Origin: Shewanella schlegeliana
Lineage (GTDB): Bacteria > Pseudomonadota > Gammaproteobacteria > Enterobacterales > Shewanellaceae
Length of the DNA: 64,000 bases
Assembly (NCBI RefSeq): GCF_016765635.1
Contig: NZ_JAESVD010000010.1
Location: 1 to 64,000, forward strand
Direction of reading: 5' to 3'
The translations under genes were made by a program, and so were the position numbers. The notes beneath the pieces are model-generated. The model saw only the letters and a program-made list of their open reading frames with translations. It was not told the origin of the DNA and did not search any database. Below are positions 43,032 to 51,303 of this stretch, piece by piece. How positions within the stretch are numbered: position 1 is the stretch's first letter; each line of letters opens with the position of its first letter.

Positions 43032-45170
43032 GTGTCTTTTTTTTCCAATATGTTTGGTGTTAGTTGGCAGCAGATGCAGGCGAAGGTTCGCTATCGTATC
43101 TTGATTCTGACCTTGTTGCCTATTTTGCTAACCCTTGTAAGTTTGGTTTTTATTACCATCTATTGGAATATAAGCTACACGGGCAAACAGCTATTTATGA
43201 AGGTCAAAGCCGATTTGACTGTGGCAAATAGCACCCTAGTGACCGTGCAAACAAACCAAGAGAATCAGCTAGAGTTAGTGATGGAGTCTTGGCAATTCCA
43301 GAATGACTTTAGGCAATTAGGCAATGACTCGAGCGAACAGCGAGAGAACTTACAGACAGTACTAGATCAGGCGAAGAAAGACCTTAATTTGGACTTTTTA
43401 CGTTTAGTTAGTGTGTCTGAGGCCGCAGCCGATCCCGATCTAAGGCAGATGTTGCCACATATCGAAGGGCTTGCGCCGTTTTCTGGGCTAATGGTGCTCG
43501 AGCCAAGTCGTTTATCTCGCATCGATCCGGCGCTAGCCGAACGAGCCGAGGTGAGCGTAATAAAGACCATGCGGGCGCAAGAACCGAGTAAAACGGAAGA
43601 GAAGCGTGGCCTGTTAAGTCGTAGTCTATTTCCCGTTGCCGATATGAATGGTAACGTTGCTTGGTACTTAGATGGCGGCATCATGCTTAACCGTGATACC
43701 CGCATCGTCGACCATATTCGTGATCTCGTGTACGACAAGGGGACTCTACCTGAGCGCTCAATCGGTACCGTGACGATCTTCCTCGATAATATTCGTATTA
43801 GCACTAACGTGCCACTGCACTTCTTCCCACAAGGTGATGATCAGCAAGGCCGTGCCTTAGGTAGCTTAGTATCGGAGGAGGTGCGTGAAAAGGTGCTTAT
43901 TCAAGGACTATTATGGGTCGATAGGGCTTTTGTTTTTAACGACTGGTTTATCTCTGCCTACTCACCACTTGAAGATATTAACGGTAAGCGTATCGGTATG
44001 ATCTATACCGGTTTTTCTGAGTCACCCTTTATCCATAACTACTTACTCAATATTATTGAGCTCGGTACTATCTTGATGCTGGTGTTGCTGGTATCGGGTT
44101 GGTTGGTATACCGTGGTGCCTATAGCCTATTGCAGCCGATTGAACGTATTCATCATGTGGTAAAAGCGGTGCAATCGGGACGCAACTTACGCATAGGTTC
44201 ACTAGGGTTAGATAGCGACAATGAGCTTTCTAATCTTGCTGAACAGTTTGATCGCATGCTGGATCTATTGCAGCGGCGTAATACTCAGATCCAAGCAGCA
44301 GCCGAGCAGTTAGAGGTCAAGGTTGAGGAGCGTACTCGTAGCCTGCAGGAGAAGACCGAAGAGCTACAAGCTAACGTTGCGCTGTTGAATGAAACAAGGC
44401 AGCAGTTGGTGATTAACGAGAAGCTAACCGCGTTAGGTGAACTTACTGCCGGTATTGCTCACGAGATCAATAACCCAACGGCGGTGATCCTGGGCAATAT
44501 GGAATTGCTTAAATATGAACTAGGCGATAGAGCCGAGGATGTTGAAGAAGAGATCGAGTTGGTTATTCAGCAGGTGGGTCGGATCAGCACCATTATTCGT
44601 AGTCTTCTGCAGTACAGCCGTCCGGGCGAATTTAATGCACCGCTTGAGATGCACCAGATCACACCGATTATCGAAGAGATGTTGGTACTGGTTAGACACT
44701 CGATTCAAAAGCAGCAGGTGGTGCTCAACCAAGAGCTTAACGCCAGCTATCCTATTCAAGTCAATCGTCCTCAGCTACTACAGGTATTGATTAACCTAGT
44801 AGTTAACGCAGCTCACGCAATGAATGGTAAGGGACAGATCTGGATCCGTACTTATGACTGGGTGCAACATGGTGAGCCGATCGGGGTTAAGATTGAGGTT
44901 GAAGATGAAGGTAAGGGGATCCCAGAAGAGGAGCTTAACCGCATTTTCGATCCGTTTTTCACCACTCGTAAGGACGGTACTGGCCTAGGATTATCGCTTA
45001 GCTACGGTATTATTAAGCGTATCGGGGGCACTATTGAGGTGAACTCTACGGTAGGTAAGGGCAGCCTATTTACCATCGGCTTATACCATAAGGCTATCGA
45101 AGATCAGAGCAATACGCCTTACGAAGGTTTGCAATTTAGCGGTAAGCACAATGATATGTCAAAAGACTAG
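43032..45170 (+). CDS. Membrane sensor histidine kinase with large periplasmic domain
   Basis: A 712-residue kinase partner of the sigma-54 regulator. TM1 is at about 22-46, followed by a periplasmic Cache-like sensor of about 290 residues, TM2 (about 338-360), HAMP (about 362-415), a coiled coil (about 420-455), HisKA with His in GIAHEINNPTAVILGN (about 475), and HATPase with N box LVVNAAHAMNG, EDEGKGI and GTGLGLSLS. The GTG start at 43032 has GGGGAG five bases before it. Genome position beside tupA suggests it senses an oxyanion, the cofactor state or the electron acceptor supply; the ligand is not evident. Confidence 0.93.
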   Translation: MSFFSNMFGVSWQQMQAKVRYRILILTLLPILLTLVSLVFITIYWNISYTGKQLFMKVKADLTVANSTLVTVQTNQENQLELVMESWQFQNDFRQLGNDSSEQRENLQTVLDQAKKDLNLDFLRLVSVSEAAADPDLRQMLPHIEGLAPFSGLMVLEPSRLSRIDPALAERAEVSVIKTMRAQEPSKTEEKRGLLSRSLFPVADMNGNVAWYLDGGIMLNRDTRIVDHIRDLVYDKGTLPERSIGTVTIFLDNIRISTNVPLHFFPQGDDQQGRALGSLVSEEVREKVLIQGLLWVDRAFVFNDWFISAYSPLEDINGKRIGMIYTGFSESPFIHNYLLNIIELGTILMLVLLVSGWLVYRGAYSLLQPIERIHHVVKAVQSGRNLRIGSLGLDSDNELSNLAEQFDRMLDLLQRRNTQIQAAAEQLEVKVEERTRSLQEKTEELQANVALLNETRQQLVINEKLTALGELTAGIAHEINNPTAVILGNMELLKYELGDRAEDVEEEIELVIQQVGRISTIIRSLLQYSRPGEFNAPLEMHQITPIIEEMLVLVRHSIQKQQVVLNQELNASYPIQVNRPQLLQVLINLVVNAAHAMNGKGQIWIRTYDWVQHGEPIGVKIEVEDEGKGIPEEELNRIFDPFFTTRKDGTGLGLSLSYGIIKRIGGTIEVNSTVGKGSLFTIGLYHKAIEDQSNTPYEGLQFSGKHNDMSKD

Positions 45171-45283
45171 TCACTGATTGGTATTCAATAAAGCAAACTG
45201 AGTGTGGGCAGTGCTGAATAGCTTGCCCATTCGCTGCTTCTAATCTCTTCTCTATTTCTCAAGATAGTCATTGAATTTCAGGC

Positions 45284-45406
45284 AAAAAATAGCCGAGATA
45301 GTATCTCGGCCAAAAGAGTGTGTGAGCAATGTCGTGCTTTGCATAAAACAGACTCTAACTTGCAGGAGATGAGATGCCTTTAAGTTACTTACGAGTTCTT
45401 GAATGC
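45284..45406 (-). ncRNA. ryhB: RyhB-type iron-responsive sRNA, copy A
   Basis: On the minus strand this contains AAAGCACGACATTGCTCACA, identical over 20 bases to the core of E. coli RyhB, which base-pairs with mRNAs of iron-using proteins. It ends in a perfect terminator (GCCGAGATA / TATCTCGGC, 45292-45310, then TATTTTTT). The promoter lies at 45413-45441 with a Fur box across it. The predicted length is about 123 nt. A 24-base segment is shared exactly with copy B. Confidence 0.93.
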
Positions 45407-45412
45407 GTGTGA

Positions 45413-45441
45413 ATAGTAATCATTATCATTTGCGGTTGCAA
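45413..45441 (-). promoter_or_regulatory. Promoter and Fur box of ryhB copy A
   Basis: On the minus strand: -35 TTGCAA (45436-45441), a 17-base spacer, -10 TACTAT (45413-45418). The spacer holds AAATGATAATGATTA, close to the Fur consensus GATAATGATAATCATTATC, so Fe-Fur would block RNA polymerase. Confidence 0.85.
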
Positions 45442-45574
45442 GTATATACAGTAAAAAAAGTGCTACTTTTTGCTATAAATTAATTATTTGCATTAAAAAC
45501 AGGGTATTACGTTTGCCTGTTTACATGGTAAACCCGGCTTGCAAGTTGAAATATGACTTAGTGTGAATTTAAGA

Positions 45575-45732
45575 CAAAAAAAAGCCAGGATAAAATCCTG
45601 GCCACTTAAGAGTGTGTGAGCAATGTCGTGCTGTAATACCAATAATAATTTAAGACTATCATTGGCATAAAAAACTCATTTAACAAATCGAGATGATGAG
45701 AACTTTATTTGTTAACCCGAGTTTTGGAACGC
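45575..45732 (-). ncRNA. ryhB: RyhB-type iron-responsive sRNA, copy B
   Basis: This carries the same core AGCACGACATTGCTCACA (within 45609-45632) and a terminator GCCAGGATT-type stem with eight T at 45575-45602. The predicted length is about 158 nt, so the 5' part is longer and unlike copy A. The promoter and Fur box lie at 45739-45767. It is tandem with copy A, same strand, each with its own promoter and terminator. Confidence 0.93.
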
Positions 45733-45738
45733 AAGTTA

Positions 45739-45767
45739 ACAATAATCATTCTCATTTGGGTTTGCAA
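45739..45767 (-). promoter_or_regulatory. Promoter and Fur box of ryhB copy B
   Basis: -35 TTGCAA (45762-45767), a 17-base spacer, -10 TATTGT (45739-45744). The spacer AAATGAGAATGATTA differs from copy A's Fur box by one central base. Confidence 0.82.
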
Positions 45768-45828
45768 GTTTTATTACACGATTTTAGTAAATTTACTCAC
45801 CTTGGTTAATCTCATACAAATATCAGTG

Positions 45829-46287
45829 CTAGAACTGTTTCTGTAAGTGCAGCTTATTCTGACTGTGATTTTGTGCATCGTTGATCATCGCGGTGATCTG
45901 ATATTTGCTACTGATAAGCATGTTCAACATTGCTGGAAAGCAGTTACGAGTCTTAACATCGATACGTTGGTAGCCTTGCTCTTTAGCCCATTTCTCTTGG
46001 TATTCAAGTAGACTCTTAGCTAAACCTAGGCCACGGAAATCCGGTGTAACACCACCTAACCAGCTGTAAAACACCTGATCGTCTGTCTGATAGCCAAGCT
46101 TAAAGCCTGCAATCTCACCCTCTACTCTTGCGATAAGCAATAATGCTGGGCCTGCGAGTAAGCGTGTAGCGATCTCTTGGCTAGCATAGCCTTGCTCGAA
46201 TTCAGGAATGCTTGCATAGCTTGTTTGGATCAGTTCGAGGACTTCTGGGGTGAACTCGGTAACAGCTTCAATTTCAATGGTGTACAT
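45829..46287 (-). CDS. GNAT-family N-acetyltransferase
   Basis: A 152-residue acyltransferase. The acetyl-CoA-binding motif A reads GGVTPDFRGLGLAKSLLEYQEKWA (about 78-101, R/QxxGxG/A type), followed by a motif B strand with RIDVKTRNCF. The substrate is unknown. It lies upstream of the RyhB genes on the same strand, separated from yhhQ by an inverted repeat. Confidence 0.88.
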   Translation of the reverse strand: MYTIEIEAVTEFTPEVLELIQTSYASIPEFEQGYASQEIATRLLAGPALLLIARVEGEIAGFKLGYQTDDQVFYSWLGGVTPDFRGLGLAKSLLEYQEKWAKEQGYQRIDVKTRNCFPAMLNMLISSKYQITAMINDAQNHSQNKLHLQKQF

Positions 46288-46304
46288 TTTAATTTCTCAA
46301 TAAC

Positions 46305-46366
46305 TTCGCCAGTTCACCCTGTGATACAGCCAAACCAATAGGCTTAAAGGTGAACGAATTGGCGAA
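46305..46366. other. Inverted repeat between yhhQ and the GNAT gene
   Basis: TTCGCCA and GTTCACC (46305-46318) face GGTGAAC and TTGGCGAA (46349-46366) as a two-part stem. It may end yhhQ transcription or lie in the GNAT leader. Confidence 0.45.
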
Positions 46367-46399
46367 ATTATAACAGGTCAGTCCAGTAGTTGTTAAGCT

Positions 46400-47059
46400 T
46401 TAAATGGCTGTTTCACGCGCACTGTTGTGTAAGATCTTATCTTGTAAGAACTTTAATAACAGGCCATAGGCAGGTAAAAATAGGCCTAAGCTCACTATCA
46501 ATTTGAAACCGTAGTCAACGGTGGCGATTTCAGGCCAGTGTGTTGCCATAAACTCGTCTGTTGAAGCGTAGAAGGCTAGACCAAAGAACACGATCGTATC
46601 TATCAGGTTACCGACTATGGTTGATGCAGAAGGAGCAACCCACCAAGATTTGGTTTCTCTGAGCTTGGCAAATACAAAGATATCCATCAGCTGGCCAACC
46701 AAGTATGCCGCGAAGCTAGCGAAAGCAATTCGGAACACAAAACTGTTGAACTCCAGCAGGGCCTCGGCGCCTTGGAAGCTTCCTTGGTGGAACACTACCC
46801 CCATCAAATAAGAGATGATCAGTGCCGGTAACATGGCGAGGAAGATAATTTTTCTTGCTGCTTGCTGGCCGAATATTCGCACCGTTAGATCTGTGGCTAG
46901 ATAGACAAATGGAAAGCTAAATGCGCCCCATGTGGTATGGAAGCCAAATATCTGAAAGGGAAGTTGTACAAGGTAGTTACTCGCACAAATAATAACAATA
47001 TGAAAGCCTGCTAATAGCAGTAATGCACGGCGAACCTGTGCAGGGGTCAACATCAACAT
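46400..47059 (-). CDS. yhhQ: Queuosine precursor transporter YhhQ
   Basis: A 219-residue inner-membrane protein with about six helices. It is very close to E. coli YhhQ in the segments SNYLVQLP, FGFHTTWGAFSFPF and TDLTVRIFG, and has the conserved WWVAPSASTIVGNLIDT region. E. coli YhhQ imports preQ0/preQ1 for queuosine synthesis. AAGG lies seven bases before the ATG. No preQ1 riboswitch was seen in the short leader. Confidence 0.94.
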   Translation of the reverse strand: MLMLTPAQVRRALLLLAGFHIVIICASNYLVQLPFQIFGFHTTWGAFSFPFVYLATDLTVRIFGQQAARKIIFLAMLPALIISYLMGVVFHQGSFQGAEALLEFNSFVFRIAFASFAAYLVGQLMDIFVFAKLRETKSWWVAPSASTIVGNLIDTIVFFGLAFYASTDEFMATHWPEIATVDYGFKLIVSLGLFLPAYGLLLKFLQDKILHNSARETAI

Positions 47060-47216
47060 CTTGTGGCCTTTTTAAGTAAATCGGGCGGGGTTAGGGAACC
47101 CGCAATAGCAAACATCGCTATAATTTTACAATTTTTGGTTAAACAAAGTGGTTCGTCCCCTACTTAATATAGGGGCGCAAATTATAGAGCAGTTTTTTAT
47201 TTGAGCAAGTGCAAAT

Positions 47217-47248
47217 CTCAGCACGCAGAGTAATTTTTGCGTGCTGAG
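47217..47248 (-). terminator. Hairpin terminator after menF
   Basis: A perfect 11-base stem CTCAGCACGCA / TGCGTGCTGAG with a ten-base loop, 25 bases past the menF stop. The T-tract is short, so efficiency is uncertain. Confidence 0.65.
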
Positions 47249-47273
47249 CTTGATGGGTATAGGTTAGGGAGTG

Positions 47274-48632
47274 TTATAGCTCAGTCAAGATAGACAAAAT
47301 CGTGGTGAGCTTGTTTTCTAACTCGGTCCACTCTTTATCGGCTTCAGAGCCCGCCACTATGCCTGCGCCAGCAAATAGATTGATACGACCGGGCTCAATT
47401 AGCGCGCTACGAATCGCGACGGCGAATTCGCTTTCATACTTATTGAAATAACCACAAGCACCAGCATACCAGCCTCTAGCATAGCCTTCCTGCTGACGAA
47501 TAAAGTTCATTGCCGACTCTTTTGGCAGGCCGCCAACCGCTGGTGTTGGGTGCAGTGCCTGAATAACCTGAAAGTCACTCACACCGGGCTTGAGTTCGGC
47601 ACGAATAGAACGGTGCAGATGCTGAATATGGCTCAGTTTAAATACCGTTGGTGTCTCGTCGGCACCCACATAGTTGCTAAGGGGGTTGAGCACATCAACA
47701 ATATGCTGTCTAACTAGCTGATTTTCGTGGCTGTTCTTCGTATCATCCAGCAGTGCTTGCGCCAATGCTTTATCTTCTTCCTGATTTAGGCCACGAACCG
47801 TAGTGCCTGCAAGCGCCTCGGTAAACAACTCTCTCTGGCGGCGGCGATACAAGCGTTCCGGCGTGCAGGAGATAAAGGTACTTTCAGGACTAAACTGAAA
47901 ACCAAATTGAAAACTGTTTGGATTACGCCCCTGCCAGCAGGCAAGTAGCATCCAAGGGTCCACCTCTTCATTGATCTCAAGCTGAGTCAGTCTAGATAGC
48001 ACAACCTTAGGGGTATCTTCGATAAACTTCGGATGGGTCACCCGGTTGACTAGCTCGCTCCAGCGATATTTATCGGGTCTATCACTACGTCCCATGAGTG
48101 CCACTTTGTTAGGCGGGGTGAGCGGCTTGGGTGGATCTAATTTCTGTAGTGATAGTAGAGCATTATCAATCTCTTCAGCGAAGCAATTCTCGCTAAAGTT
48201 GAGATTAACTAGCAGTCTATATTCATTGCCACTGCGACGCAGTTCTATGCGTGGTAGCACAAAATGAGCCTTGCCAAACTCTGGCCAGCCTTCATTCTTG
48301 CGATCGAAAGCGACACCACCGTAATAGCGGATCTCTTGATTGCTGGTCAATGCGCGCTGTTTTTGATATTCAGCTGCAAGTTCGATGTCATCGACATCTT
48401 CACCGAAGTAAAAGTCTTTACTGCAGCCGATGGCGGCGACCTCTTCTTCGGTATCGCGTCCCTTCCAATAGACTCTCGGGTAGGTTGTTTGTGCCGCTAA
48501 CCAGGCTATAACTGGGATCGGCGAAACGACAACAGACAGCTGTGCAATTGGGTCGCTGTTTGGTTGGAGAGTAAAGGATTTGATTTTGTCGGTTAAAGAC
48601 TTAATAGCTTGAGGCAGCAGGGGGATGGTCAA
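47274..48632 (-). CDS. menF: Isochorismate synthase MenF
   Basis: A 452-residue chorismate-binding enzyme making isochorismate for menaquinone, the main anaerobic quinone. The C-terminal catalytic domain has RLYRRRQRELFTEALAGTTVRG, KLSHIQHLHRSIRAEL, HPTPAVGGLPKESA and GWYAGACGYF. The start is TTG at 48632, with GGAG exactly six bases upstream; the 48644 TTG overlaps that site. It is divergent from the TonB receptor. Confidence 0.93.
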   Translation of the reverse strand: MTIPLLPQAIKSLTDKIKSFTLQPNSDPIAQLSVVVSPIPVIAWLAAQTTYPRVYWKGRDTEEEVAAIGCSKDFYFGEDVDDIELAAEYQKQRALTSNQEIRYYGGVAFDRKNEGWPEFGKAHFVLPRIELRRSGNEYRLLVNLNFSENCFAEEIDNALLSLQKLDPPKPLTPPNKVALMGRSDRPDKYRWSELVNRVTHPKFIEDTPKVVLSRLTQLEINEEVDPWMLLACWQGRNPNSFQFGFQFSPESTFISCTPERLYRRRQRELFTEALAGTTVRGLNQEEDKALAQALLDDTKNSHENQLVRQHIVDVLNPLSNYVGADETPTVFKLSHIQHLHRSIRAELKPGVSDFQVIQALHPTPAVGGLPKESAMNFIRQQEGYARGWYAGACGYFNKYESEFAVAIRSALIEPGRINLFAGAGIVAGSEADKEWTELENKLTTILSILTEL

Positions 48633-49084
48633 TAAATACTCCAAACAAATATCATAAGGGCTTGCTTAGAGGTAGCCGCCTCTAACCGGGATACACCCAA
48701 CGCACTATTGGTAATAAGAATCTTTACCACAAAGTAATAGTCTGAACATACAGTGTCAAGTCGATTGCTCTGCCTGTGTGAACTGTCACTGACTATTTTA
48801 TCGACATGCTTTAGATTTGCTCAGAAAGCTAATCAATATCGACCGAGTAAATAACGGTTTGTTGAAATCAAAGGTCAATGTGAGTTTTTAAATATGTGAT
48901 ATCTATGACCCCTTTTGTCCCTTAGGTATAAAAGGTGGGTCAATCTGTCTGTCTCTTGTAGTCGTTCCTTTCCTGAATGTTCAAATTAGTCGATCTAAGT
49001 TTGTTTTATGATCTTATTTGCTTGAGTGATAAGCGGTGCTTTTTAAAAATACCGCAAATTATATCGTTAGGATGATGAGATTCG
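48633..49084. promoter_or_regulatory. Divergent control region menF / TonB receptor
   Basis: This 452-base region has no gene. It contains TTAGAGG/CCTCTAA (48666-48685), a set of competing arms AAAGGTCA (48870-48877), TGACCCCTTTT (48906-48916) and AAAAGGTGGGTCA (48930-48942), where the middle arm could pair with either neighbour, and a GCGGT/ACCGC hairpin (49033-49055) 30 bases before the receptor ATG. No Fur box was found. Confidence 0.5.
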
Positions 49085-51286
49085 ATGAAAAAACAACAAA
49101 AAGTGCTGAAAGTATCCACATTAGCATTAGCAATGACTCTGGCCTACCAAGCTCAAGCTGATGACCTAGAAAGAGACCCTATTCTTAATGTAACCGAGGT
49201 GATTGTAGTACAGGGTGAACGTGCTTCAGTGACTGAAGCGGCAACCACTCATTGGAGCCTAGATGAGGAGATGATCAAGGCTTCTGGGGCCCAGACTCTA
49301 GATCAAATCCTCAGAAATGTGCCAGGGATCTATGTCAGAACGGGTGGTCAAGGTACTCCACGAGTCGATATCCGTGGTTTTAAGGCTCGTCATGTGATCT
49401 ATCTGATCAATGGTGTACCAGCAAACGATGCCGAAGATGGTCAATTTGATCCAAGCTTAATTCCAACGGCACAAGTTGCTTCTATCGAAGTTTCTGTCGG
49501 TCCATCATCAGTTCTCTATGGGCCAGGCGGTGCGGGTGGTGTGATTAATATCATCACTAAGCAGGGCGATAACGCACCTGCTATCTCTGGTCGTTTAGAG
49601 GCGGCAAAGGATAATACCTTTAACGGTGATATTAGCGCCGCAGGCAGCGGCGATAACTGGCAAGGCCTAGTGAACTACTCGCGTCAACAGACCGATGGCT
49701 GGCCTATGTCTAGCGACTACAAAGACACCGAATATCAGCAAGGTGATGTGCGTGAAAATGCCGATAAGACTCTGAATAACTTCTACGCCCAAGGTAGCTA
49801 CCTGATTAACGACAATACTCAGTTGATGGCCAACATGAGTATCCGTGATGGTGATTGGGGCAAGCCAAGCCGTGATGGACGTGGTACTGGTAGTGTTAAG
49901 TTTGAGCGTGTCGATGACTACCAAGCAAAAACCTTCCAATTAGGTGTTGCCCATAAATTCAATGAGATGTTTACCTTGCGTGGTTTTGGTTACCACAACC
50001 AAAGTGATGTATTAGAGACTCAGTATAAAGACAAAACCTATCAAGCCATTAAGGCTCAGCAAGATGGCCGCTCTACCGTTCAAGGCGCTAACTTACAGTT
50101 TATCTCTGACTTAGATGATGCAGGACTATTGACCACGGCAGTGATCGCCGAGAAGCAAAGCTGGGAATCATATGCCATAACGTCAAATGAAGCTGCTGCT
50201 TATAGTGGTGGTAACGGCAGCGGTGGCGGTACTGGCGGTGGAACTGGTGGCGGTAGCGGAGGTGGAACTGGTGGCGGTAGCGGAGGTGGTTCTGGTGGTG
50301 GCAACGGCGGTGGTACTGGTGGCGGTAACGGCGGTGGTACTGGTGGCGGTAACGGCGGTGATACTGGTGGCGAAAGCGGCGGTGGTACTGGCGGTGGCAG
50401 TGGCGGTGGTTCTGGCGGTGGCAACGGTGGTGGCAACGGCGATGGTAACTTCGACGATTCATCTTGGTTGTATACCGCAGCTTTGGAATACCAATATCAA
50501 GGGCATAACTACGGTGTAACCCTAGGTGGTGCTTTCCACGATCAAGACCGTCTCAATGAGTCTGAAAACGACTATTCGGGTCAGCTATCGGGTTACTGGC
50601 AAGCGCTAGAAGATACGCGCATTAATATGGGCGTTGCTCGTAAGGTACGTTTCCCATCGATGCGTAATCTGTATGCACAATCTTCAGGTAACGCCGAACT
50701 GCAGGCTGAGACATCGCAGCACTATGAGCTTGGACTACTGCAGCAGCTTGGTCACTCAACCGAGTTGAATGTAGCGGGTTATTACACCGATGCCGAAGAC
50801 TATATTGCTAAAGATCTCGATGGCGTGTACCAGAACATGGGTCGCTACGGCTTTAAAGGTGTCGATGTTCAGCTTGAAAATAACAGCTTCGATAACCTGT
50901 CGATGACGGTATCTTACAGTTTCTTAGATACTGAAGATAAGAGCGCTGAAGAGGCTATGCAGACCTTGGAATACCGCCCTAAGCATCAGGTTCGTTTCCA
51001 GGCTGAGTATGTATTGCCATTTGAGATGCGAGTTAACTTAAATGTTGAGCGCATCATGGATCAGGTGTACTACGCACAGCAGAAAATCGGTGGCAACAAA
51101 GTCTTGGTTGAGCAGTCGCTAGAAGACTACACCTTAGTAGATCTTAACTTAGTGCAGCCGCTAATGGGCGATAAGTTAGAGCTATACCTGAGAGCAACCA
51201 ACCTACTCGACGAAAACTACGACCAGAGTGAAGCCTTACCACAGGCTGGTCGTCAGGTGTTTGTCGGTATTAACTGGCAGATCTAG
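49085..51286 (+). CDS. TonB-dependent outer-membrane receptor with glycine-rich insert
   Basis: A 733-residue receptor with a signal peptide (1 to about 25, AQA), a TonB-box-like EVIVVQGER segment, a plug domain (about 50-165: DQILRNVPGIYVRTGGQGTPRVDIRGF and GPGGAGGVINIITK) and a barrel ending in a C-terminal aromatic segment (FVGINWQI). Residues about 375-454 are an 80-residue low-complexity insert of GGGTGGGSGGGN type. By position it replaces an extracellular loop. It heads an operon with an ECF transporter, so it probably imports that transporter's substrate. No iron box is seen upstream. Confidence 0.93.
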   Translation: MKKQQKVLKVSTLALAMTLAYQAQADDLERDPILNVTEVIVVQGERASVTEAATTHWSLDEEMIKASGAQTLDQILRNVPGIYVRTGGQGTPRVDIRGFKARHVIYLINGVPANDAEDGQFDPSLIPTAQVASIEVSVGPSSVLYGPGGAGGVINIITKQGDNAPAISGRLEAAKDNTFNGDISAAGSGDNWQGLVNYSRQQTDGWPMSSDYKDTEYQQGDVRENADKTLNNFYAQGSYLINDNTQLMANMSIRDGDWGKPSRDGRGTGSVKFERVDDYQAKTFQLGVAHKFNEMFTLRGFGYHNQSDVLETQYKDKTYQAIKAQQDGRSTVQGANLQFISDLDDAGLLTTAVIAEKQSWESYAITSNEAAAYSGGNGSGGGTGGGTGGGSGGGTGGGSGGGSGGGNGGGTGGGNGGGTGGGNGGDTGGESGGGTGGGSGGGSGGGNGGGNGDGNFDDSSWLYTAALEYQYQGHNYGVTLGGAFHDQDRLNESENDYSGQLSGYWQALEDTRINMGVARKVRFPSMRNLYAQSSGNAELQAETSQHYELGLLQQLGHSTELNVAGYYTDAEDYIAKDLDGVYQNMGRYGFKGVDVQLENNSFDNLSMTVSYSFLDTEDKSAEEAMQTLEYRPKHQVRFQAEYVLPFEMRVNLNVERIMDQVYYAQQKIGGNKVLVEQSLEDYTLVDLNLVQPLMGDKLELYLRATNLLDENYDQSEALPQAGRQVFVGINWQI
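50207..50449 (+). repeat. Glycine-codon microsatellite inside the receptor gene
   Basis: About 240 bases of GGT/GGC triplets broken regularly by one Ser, Thr, Asn, Asp or Glu codon every fourth residue. Higher-order 18- to 24-base blocks recur. The reverse strand would encode poly-Pro and is a shadow. Confidence 0.95.
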
Positions 51287-51303
51287 TTTCGTCGGGGGAT
51301 ATT

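Noticed and set aside
47060..47160. preQ1 riboswitch before yhhQ
   Set aside because: The leader is short and lacks the loop and A-rich tail expected of preQ1 classes.
48906..48922. TGTCCC site of the sigma-54 regulator before the TonB operon
   Set aside because: A single TGTCCCT occurs, but no -24/-12 promoter was found near it, so it is probably chance.
48645..49084. Fur box or cobalamin riboswitch upstream of the TonB receptor
   Set aside because: Looked for because of the receptor; no GATAATGAT-type site and no B12-box were found.
50200..50436. Minus-strand proline-rich ORF
   Set aside because: It is the reverse complement of the glycine codon repeats in the TonB receptor gene; no start site or neighbours support it.
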